From contig CAJUQN010000001.1 in assembly GCA_910588625.1 (NCBI GenBank), positions 130,589 through 194,588 of the forward strand: a DNA stretch of 64,000 bases, in the 5' to 3' direction. A model generated the notes under the pieces. That model did no database searches, was not told the DNA's origin, and saw only the letters and a program-made list of their open reading frames with translations. A program made the translations under genes and the position numbers. The DNA comes from an uncultured Oscillospiraceae bacterium (GTDB lineage: Bacteria > Bacillota > Clostridia > Oscillospirales > Oscillospiraceae). Of this stretch, positions 58,862 through 64,000 are shown piece after piece (within the stretch, counting starts at the first letter, position 1; each line of letters opens with the position of its first letter).

Positions 58862-59500
58862 TCAGTTGCTATCCTTCCAGTCAATCCAATCACATTCCCG
58901 TTCCAGCCCGTGGCTAAGGTAGTAGCTCTCAAGCCAGGCGGGGCGGCCTTTCCACACACCGCTGACTCCGCCGAAGGACCCGTCCGCTTTATAGATGACC
59001 TCCGCCCAGCCTAGATTACCGGGACTTCCGCCCACCACCAGGTCGCTCCACCCACCATGCCCCGGGTCCTTTTCCCGGGTAAAAACGTAGGCTGTATCCT
59101 CAGAGAACCGCCCTGTGATGTCCACCACGGTCCCCGCCTCATCGCCGGTCAGCAGATACCGCCCGTCCACCAAATCCAGGCCCACCACATCGGAAAACCG
59201 GACCTCGTTTTCCTCCTCGCCGCCCGCATTGACCCAGGAGTGTGAGCTTGTACCGCTCCACAGCCGGGTGGGCCCCTCCTGATTGGCCGACGCCAGCGCT
59301 GTGGCGGACAGCACCACCGCCAGGACCGCCGCTAAGATAACGTACCGCACCATTTTTCTGCCGTTTTTCATATTATTCCGCTCCTTTTCCAGTTGCGCGC
59401 ACCGACGGGCCAGCTCCCCACGCTGGACCTCGATCCGCTCCTTGTCCGGCCCCGCCTGTTGGAGCGCCTCGTCAAATAATATCCGATAGCGTTGAGCCAT
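58862..59500 (-). CDS. Putative anti-sigma factor, single-pass membrane protein
   Basis: 212 residues. N-terminal ~48 residues are charged and cytoplasmic (ALQQAGPDKERIEVQRGELARRCAQLEKERNN), then one membrane helix (VRYVILAAVLAVVLSATALASA), then an extracytoplasmic beta-rich region (SDVVGLDLVDGRYLLTGDEAGTVVDITGRFSEDTAYVFTREKDPGHGGWSDLVVGGSPGNLGWAEVIYK). It overlaps the end of the ECF sigma gene by 29 nt, so co-translation and an anti-sigma role are likely. Domain unnamed; no clear similarity recalled. Confidence 0.7.
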   Translation of the reverse strand: MAQRYRILFDEALQQAGPDKERIEVQRGELARRCAQLEKERNNMKNGRKMVRYVILAAVLAVVLSATALASANQEGPTRLWSGTSSHSWVNAGGEEENEVRFSDVVGLDLVDGRYLLTGDEAGTVVDITGRFSEDTAYVFTREKDPGHGGWSDLVVGGSPGNLGWAEVIYKADGSFGGVSGVWKGRPAWLESYYLSHGLERECDWIDWKDSN

Positions 59501-59966
59501 ATTCCGTACCCTCCAATCTGCTCCGCAGTTGTTTTTTCGCCCGATACAGCCGGGCGGAGATGACCGGCGGCGTCACATGATACTGCTCCGCCAGCTCGGC
59601 CACGGTGAAGCCCTCGTAATACCGCAGGTGGATCAGCGCCCGCTGGGCCGGGGGCAGGGACAGCACCGCCGCCCACAGCGCCCCGTCCTCCGGCTCGGAA
59701 AAGCGGACCGCCTCCAACACATTTTCGTCCAGCTCCGCCCGGCGCTTCCGCCAAGGGGCCCGGAGCAGGCTCTTGCTCTGGTTTACCGTCACCTGGGCCA
59801 GCCAGGGCTTTTCCTTGCCCGGCGCCGGCGGCTGTTCAATCAGTTTGAGAAACGTCGTCTGACACACGTCCTCCGCGTCCTGGGGCGACTTGGTGTAGCT
59901 CAGCGCCAGGGCGTACACCATGGGCCGGTACTGGTCGAACAGCGCCAGAAACTCCTTCTCCGTCAT
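59472..59966 (-). CDS. ECF-type RNA polymerase sigma factor
   Basis: 164 residues: region 2 (LFDQYRPMVYALALSYTKSPQDAEDVCQTTFLKLIEQPP) and region 4 (LPPAQRALIHLRYYEGFTVAELAEQYHVTPPVISARLYRAKKQLRSRL). ATG at 59966 follows AAAGGAGGTGG; extending 5' adds a poor start. It is the SigV/YlaC-like size class. The 3' end overlaps the membrane protein gene. TTTGACGG...CGCGTCTTATA upstream could be an ECF-type promoter, which would allow autoregulation. Confidence 0.9.
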   Translation of the reverse strand: MTEKEFLALFDQYRPMVYALALSYTKSPQDAEDVCQTTFLKLIEQPPAPGKEKPWLAQVTVNQSKSLLRAPWRKRRAELDENVLEAVRFSEPEDGALWAAVLSLPPAQRALIHLRYYEGFTVAELAEQYHVTPPVISARLYRAKKQLRSRLEGTEYGSTLSDII

Positions 59967-60175
59967 GGCTCCACCTCCTTTGCCTTGTTTTGCAGCTGCA
60001 TATATAAGACGCGCCAAACCGTCAAATCTGACGCTCTTAGGAAAAACTTAATAAAGGGGCAGTTTATTTTTTCCCGCTCTCCGCCGAATAGAAAAATGTC
60101 CCTGTTTGGGAAACCCAAAACATAATCACGAATGGCAGCAACTACAAGCACGACAACAGTAAAAGGAGAGATTGT

Positions 60176-60799
60176 ATGAACATCATCAAGCGCATTACCC
60201 TGATGGGTCTGGCCCTGGCAATGACCCTGAGCCTCACCGCCTGCGGCCCTTCCGGCCCCGATATGCCCATGGAGGCCACCGTGGAGGGCCACACCATCGT
60301 CATTGGCCAGACCACCACCGCCGAAATGGCAGGCTGGGGCTGGGAGGTGGAGTTCAGGGGCTCCCAGAACGAAATCCGCAGCGACGCCAAATACGTGGCC
60401 TGCTACTACCACCTGAAGGTGGACGGCGGCGGCGCGGGCAAGGAGTTCTGGGCCGACGTCTACGTACCCTTCCAGAAGAACATGGTGGGCGACCGGGTGG
60501 ACCTGTCCAACGAGGAAAAAGAGTCCACCACCAACGGCGTAGTGTTCCGCCTCACCCTGCGCAAGGACGCTGCGGACGAACTGAGCATCTCCTACAACGG
60601 CATGGACCTCCAGGACGTCACCTGGGACACCGCCGCAGAGTGGGGCGCCGAGGTAAACGAGGACGACTACGGCAGCAAGGACGCCGAGTTGGCCGCCGCT
60701 CAGGGTGCCCTCAAGTTCAAAAAGTCCTACACCGACCCCGAGGTGGGCGAGCTGACCCTCACCATGGACACCAATTCGTTCTCCAAACTTCAGAAATAA
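60176..60799 (+). CDS. Putative lipoprotein of unknown function
   Basis: 207 residues. Signal peptide with lipobox SLTAC, then a mature part of mostly beta strands (MEATVEGHTIVIGQTTTAEMAGWGWEVEF ... KYVACYYHLKVDGGGAGKEFWADVYVPFQKN ... EVGELTLTMDTNSF). AAAAGGAGAG precedes the ATG. No domain recognised. It lies divergent to the ECF sigma operon, close to the edge of an integrated element. Confidence 0.75.
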   Translation: MNIIKRITLMGLALAMTLSLTACGPSGPDMPMEATVEGHTIVIGQTTTAEMAGWGWEVEFRGSQNEIRSDAKYVACYYHLKVDGGGAGKEFWADVYVPFQKNMVGDRVDLSNEEKESTTNGVVFRLTLRKDAADELSISYNGMDLQDVTWDTAAEWGAEVNEDDYGSKDAELAAAQGALKFKKSYTDPEVGELTLTMDTNSFSKLQK

Positions 60800-60805
60800 A
60801 CCAAA

Positions 60806-60855
60806 GCCCCCGCCATTGGGGCAACTCCCGTAAGGAAGTTGCCCCAACCGGGGGC
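60806..60855 (+). terminator. Nested hairpin at the element boundary
   Basis: Outer GCCCCCG (60806-60812) with CGGGGGC (60849-60855); inner TTGGGGCAACT (60816-60826) with AGTTGCCCCAA (60837-60847). It ends the lipoprotein transcript. The gap to the recombinase stop (60856-60895) also contains GGCGTAGC-TTCG-GCTACGC, whose T-run serves the plus strand. Confidence 0.75.
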
Positions 60856-60895
60856 CGTAAACGACAAGTTACCTATTTGGACGGCGTAGCTTCGG

Positions 60896-62581
60896 CTACG
60901 CTGTCTTTTTCCTACGCTTCTGCATGGCCTGATAATAGGCCATATATTCCTGTTCCAGCGTTTCCGGTTCCGGCGCTGTCCAAAGGCCAATAGTGTTGTA
61001 ATAGATATCTACCCGCTGATGCCGCTTGCCATCTATCTTCTCCGGCTTGGATACCACGATCTTATCAATGAATTCATGGACGATCTCAGGTGTTAACTCC
61101 GTCAGCTGGGTCACCTGTCTGGCCCGCTCAATGAACCGCTGCAAGTCAGCAGCCTTATCCGTGGTTGCGTCCAGAGTGGCCTCCATCTCAGGGATTGCCG
61201 CTTTCAACTGCTTCTGCTCATTTTCCAGCGATACCGTCAGCGTGGCAAAACGTTCCTCGGTAAGCAGTCCCTTGGTCAAATCCTCGTAGATCTTTTGAAT
61301 GATACGGTCAATCTCTGACACTCGCTGTTTAGCTTTGTCCAACTCCCGGCTTCTGGCAGACAGTTCCTTTTTCTCTTGCAGGCCAAACCGCTCCATTTGC
61401 TCCTGGGCAAACCGCTTTTCATAGACCTGGACATACCATAAGAGTCTTTGCAGTCCCTCAAGGACAAGCTGTTCCACAACCCTCTCCCGAATGTAGTGAG
61501 CGGAACACAGGTCGGTATTTTTACGGTAGCCGGAACAGAAAAAATAGGCTTGCTCTCGCTTGTAGTTGTTGGTGGCGCTGTACCCCAGCTTACTGCCGCA
61601 GTCGGAGCAGTAGAGAAGCCCGGAGAACATACTCACAGCGCCCGTCCTTGTAGGTCTGCGGCGGTGCTGACGGAGATTTTGGACAAGGGCAAAGGTTTCC
61701 CGATCAATGATAGCGGGATGGGTGTCGGTGAAGATTTTCCATTCCTCCTGCGGCCTGTCCAACTGCTTTTTCTGCTTGAATGACTGGCGGTAGGTGCGGA
61801 AATTCACTGTATCACCCACATACTCCTGTCTGTCCAGAATTTCCGCTACTGTGTGAGAACACCATTTGTGCGGATACTCGGGGAGTTTGGTTGGGCAATT
61901 TACACCGACACTGCGCTGGTATTCGCTGGGCGTCAGCACACTGCCAGCTTTCAGCCGCTTGGCGATCTGGGTTGGCCCCAGGCCGCTAATGCACATTTGG
62001 AAAATTCGCCGTACTACCTCTGCCGCTGGCTCATCCACCAGCCATTTGTTTTTGTCCTCCGGGTCTTTCTTGTACCCAAAAGGTGGGTTAGTAGTGAGTG
62101 GTATCCCGGCGTTGCCACGGCTCTGCATGACACGGCGTACCTTATCGCTGGTATTTTTTGCGTGCCATTCGTTGAATAAATCCTGCATGGGAACGATATC
62201 GCTGACCCCATTGGAGGTGTCGATGTTGTCCATGATGGCGATGTACCGCACATTCAACCGTACAAAATCTTCTTCCAGAAGCTGGCCCACCACAAGGCGG
62301 TTCCGGCCCAGCCGGGAGTGGTCTTTTACAACGAGATTTGCCACAAGCCCCTGTTCAGCCAGTTCCATGATTTCCATAAAGGCCGGTCTTGTGAACGAAA
62401 CACCTGAGTAGCCGTCATCAAAGAAAAATCTTGGGTTAGGCAGACAGTTATCACTGGCGAATTTCTCCAAAATGGCCCTTTGATTCTGGATGCTGCCTGA
62501 GATACCCTCTTTTTCATCGTCACGGGACAATCTGGCATATAATGCTGTAATTCTCTGATTATTTGGCTGCTTCTTTTTCAA
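60896..62581 (-). CDS. Large serine recombinase (site-specific integrase/resolvase family)
   Basis: 561 residues. N-terminal resolvase domain with the catalytic Ser in YARLSRDDEKEG, the DHSRLGRNRL arginine motif, then the Recombinase domain (NPPFGYKKDPEDKNKWLVDEPAAEVVRRIFQMCISGLGPTQIAKRL), a zinc ribbon (CSDCGSKLGYSATNNYKREQAYFFCSGYRKN ... CSAHYIRERVVEQ), a coiled coil and a DUF4368-type C-terminus (QLTELTPEIVHEFIDKIVVSKPEKIDGKRHQRVDIYYNTIG). It catalyses integration/excision of the adjoining element. TTG start follows GGAAAGGAG. Its 3' end faces the chromosomal genes, so the element boundary is near 60800-60900. Confidence 0.95.
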   Translation of the reverse strand: MKKKQPNNQRITALYARLSRDDEKEGISGSIQNQRAILEKFASDNCLPNPRFFFDDGYSGVSFTRPAFMEIMELAEQGLVANLVVKDHSRLGRNRLVVGQLLEEDFVRLNVRYIAIMDNIDTSNGVSDIVPMQDLFNEWHAKNTSDKVRRVMQSRGNAGIPLTTNPPFGYKKDPEDKNKWLVDEPAAEVVRRIFQMCISGLGPTQIAKRLKAGSVLTPSEYQRSVGVNCPTKLPEYPHKWCSHTVAEILDRQEYVGDTVNFRTYRQSFKQKKQLDRPQEEWKIFTDTHPAIIDRETFALVQNLRQHRRRPTRTGAVSMFSGLLYCSDCGSKLGYSATNNYKREQAYFFCSGYRKNTDLCSAHYIRERVVEQLVLEGLQRLLWYVQVYEKRFAQEQMERFGLQEKKELSARSRELDKAKQRVSEIDRIIQKIYEDLTKGLLTEERFATLTVSLENEQKQLKAAIPEMEATLDATTDKAADLQRFIERARQVTQLTELTPEIVHEFIDKIVVSKPEKIDGKRHQRVDIYYNTIGLWTAPEPETLEQEYMAYYQAMQKRRKKTA

Positions 62582-62664
62582 AATACGCTCCTTTCCGCAG
62601 CCGGATGTGATATGAATTGCAGGGTATCACTATCATACCACATCCGGCGCAAGACTTCAACACT

Positions 62665-62934
62665 TTACAGTGCGATATTTCGGCTGAGGATACGATTTAC
62701 TTTCTCGTCTGCGGTTTCAGCGTCCTCGCTGAAATGGGCGTTGACGGTGTAGACGGTGCCGCCGATCTCCCGCTCAAAGCTGATGGGGCGGGGGTATTGG
62801 CGCTTTTTCAGCCAGTCCAGCCGGTCAGCGTGGGACAGTCCGGCAAGAAACACTGCTGTTTCATCAGCCTTTTTCATCGCTTCATCATATATTTTTGCTT
62901 CCTTTTCGGTCAATTCAAGTATTATCGTGGCCAT
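62665..62934 (-). CDS. TnpW-like transposon-encoded small protein
   Basis: 89 residues. The C-terminal half, FEREIGGTVYTVNAHFSEDAETADEKVNRIL, resembles the TnpW family of mobile elements; the N-terminal half is a charged helix (LELTEKEAKIYDEAMKKADET). AAGGAG lies 9 nt before the ATG, within the relaxase gene end, so the two are coupled. Such proteins sit near relaxase and recombinase genes in clostridial mobilizable elements; function unknown. An inverted repeat (CCGGATGTG/CACATCCGG, 62600-62645) between this gene and the recombinase may be a binding or attachment site. Confidence 0.65.
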   Translation of the reverse strand: MATIILELTEKEAKIYDEAMKKADETAVFLAGLSHADRLDWLKKRQYPRPISFEREIGGTVYTVNAHFSEDAETADEKVNRILSRNIAL

Positions 62935-63974
62935 CTGGCAACGCTCCTTCTTTGATACTTATCCTGAGTGCGGCCCATACGCAGGGCCTGCATTTTCTTC
63001 TCCAGCTTCAAATTCTCTTTCAGCCGGTCGCTCCGGGAAAGTACACCTTCAGCAGCTTTAATGTCCTTTCGGCAGACGGCCATCGCCGCCGTCAGCCGGT
63101 CACGTTGAGCCTTGATTTGGGCAACCTCCACTCCATCGTCACAGCGGCGCAGACGGTTGTAGAACTTCCGGCGGGCGTCCCCCAATTCCTTTATTTCAGC
63201 CTGTTTTCCGCTGATAAAGTCCGTTATATCTTCCGCTGTGTCCAGCTTTTCCCGGCAAATCAACTGCGCCTGACGGCTGATACTGTCCAGACGGCGGCAC
63301 TCCTCCCGCAGTTCCGGGGAGAGAGGGCGGCGTTTGCTACCTTTGGGGAGAATACCTAAACAGTAGCAGTAGTGGAGATACAGCCCACGGAAACCGCCGA
63401 CTTTCTTCACTGTGCTGAAAAAGCCTTTTAACCGCAGACGTTTGGGCTGGGGGCACTGGACAGGCACAGGCTTGTACCGCTGATAGCCCAGGTCATAGGC
63501 ATACCGCTGGCGGTTTTCCTCGATCCGCTCCCGGAGGGCCGGGAGGTCGTATTCCTCACCCAGTCGGTACAGCCGCACCGCCTTTTTACTCCCAATCCGC
63601 CGCAGGGTGGCGTATTTGCGGGCAGGGTTGGCGTCCAGTTCGTAGCCTTGCTCCCGGAGGGCTTTTCGCAGGTCGTTTCCGTCCACGCTGACCTTGAGGG
63701 CGGCGTCCAGGGCTTCCCGCATGAGGTTGTACTTGGTGGGTTCCCCATTCTTTTCAGCAAAGTAAATGCTCCGGGGTGTTTTCCTTTTCGGATTTTTGAT
63801 GGTGGAAAGCTGGTATTCCCTGCATAAATCGTCCGATAACTGGCGAAACTGATAGTAGGCCCGTTTGCCGCAGTTGAATTTCCTGCCGTCCCACAGGCCC
63901 ACGGAATTAACAACAAACCTGTTGTAAATCTGAGTAAATAGTCTTATGGCTGTCGTTCTCTTTCTGTCGGTCAT
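62922..63974 (-). CDS. Relaxase/mobilization protein, N-terminally truncated
   Basis: 350 residues. From about residue 18 it matches the middle and C-terminal part of clostridial Mob relaxases: NRFVVNSVGLWDGRKFNCGKRAYYQFRQLSDDLCREYQL, then a helical, Arg/Lys-rich C-terminus (REECRRLDSISRQAQLICREKLDTAEDITDFISGKQAEIKELGD). The catalytic Tyr, the upstream His motif and about 150 N-terminal residues normally found are missing. A proper ribosome site (AGAAAGGAG) and ATG precede the short remaining start, so the fusion is likely a deletion rather than a window cut. Strand transfer activity is doubtful. Confidence 0.65.
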   Translation of the reverse strand: MTDRKRTTAIRLFTQIYNRFVVNSVGLWDGRKFNCGKRAYYQFRQLSDDLCREYQLSTIKNPKRKTPRSIYFAEKNGEPTKYNLMREALDAALKVSVDGNDLRKALREQGYELDANPARKYATLRRIGSKKAVRLYRLGEEYDLPALRERIEENRQRYAYDLGYQRYKPVPVQCPQPKRLRLKGFFSTVKKVGGFRGLYLHYCYCLGILPKGSKRRPLSPELREECRRLDSISRQAQLICREKLDTAEDITDFISGKQAEIKELGDARRKFYNRLRRCDDGVEVAQIKAQRDRLTAAMAVCRKDIKAAEGVLSRSDRLKENLKLEKKMQALRMGRTQDKYQRRSVARWPR

Positions 63975-64000
63975 TTGATCCGCTCCTTTCTGGCCGGGGT

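Noticed and set aside
1..64000. CRISPR arrays, rRNA and tRNA genes
   Set aside because: No regularly spaced direct repeats, no rRNA blocks, and no GGTTCGAATC-type T-arm in an intergenic cloverleaf were found by reading; a tRNAscan run would settle tRNAs.

Overview
The window looks like chromosome of a GC-rich, Gram-positive anaerobe of the Clostridia, most likely Oscillospiraceae (Flavonifractor/Lawsonibacter/Oscillibacter type). This is inferred from gene content and style: RNase Y, YerC, ThiT behind a TPP riboswitch, a one-chain clostridial-type PurL, the electron-bifurcating NfnAB pair, YtrA-type GntR regulation, consensus sigma-A promoters (TTGACA-17-TATAAT), AGGAGG ribosome sites and frequent TTG/GTG starts. 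No rRNA, tRNA or CRISPR array was seen. No species-level claim is made.

Layout. 1-9.5 kb: the end of a DegV gene, a GntR-ABC exporter operon, an L,D-transpeptidase with SLH domains, an XRE membrane regulator, an SDR oxidoreductase with palindromic operators, a PepSY protein, and an ECF sigma factor coupled to a beta-propeller membrane protein. 9.5-15.7 kb: a minus-strand glycoside hydrolase 3 locus (a membrane-anchored GH3 with swapped domain order, a conventional GH3, and GtrA) with a shared operator-like motif ahead of each GH3 gene. 16-25.5 kb: MATE exporter, dCMP deaminase-ApbE, RNase Y, a DUF2156 protein and a complete polar amino-acid ABC transporter. 25.5-30.9 kb: uracil permease behind what looks like a leader-peptide/U-tract/terminator attenuator, dipeptidase PepV, a DauR-like regulator, YerC and an unknown protein. 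31-40 kb: PurL, a lone peptide-binding lipoprotein, YfiH and SecA, all minus strand. 40-46 kb: a phosphoesterase, a polysaccharide deacetylase with a WalR-type box, and rpsO-orf-pnp with two structured leaders (S15-type three-way junction; long RNase III-type hairpin before pnp). 46-52 kb: a BlaI/BlaR1-type pair whose sensor carries four C-x4-C-x5-H-x-H repeats and a His-rich tail, then ldh, a GNAT, rluD-lspA and a decayed GNAT. 52-60.8 kb: NfnBA, a small membrane protein, an M23/LysM/G5 wall peptidase with a second WalR-type box, TPP riboswitch-thiT, a HAD phosphatase, a second ECF sigma/anti-sigma pair and a lipoprotein. 60.9-64 kb: one end of an integrative/mobilizable element (serine recombinase, TnpW-like protein, N-terminally truncated relaxase).

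Themes. Envelope maintenance recurs (L,D-transpeptidase, deacetylase, M23 peptidase, SecA, LspA), and two of these genes carry matches to the WalR consensus. RNA-level control is unusually visible: attenuator, TPP switch with a sequestered ribosome site, S15 leader and pnp hairpin. The strongest candidate for an undescribed system is the BlaI/BlaR1 pair with the extracytoplasmic Cys/His repeat sensor; the uraA attenuator is the best candidate for an undescribed regulatory element.
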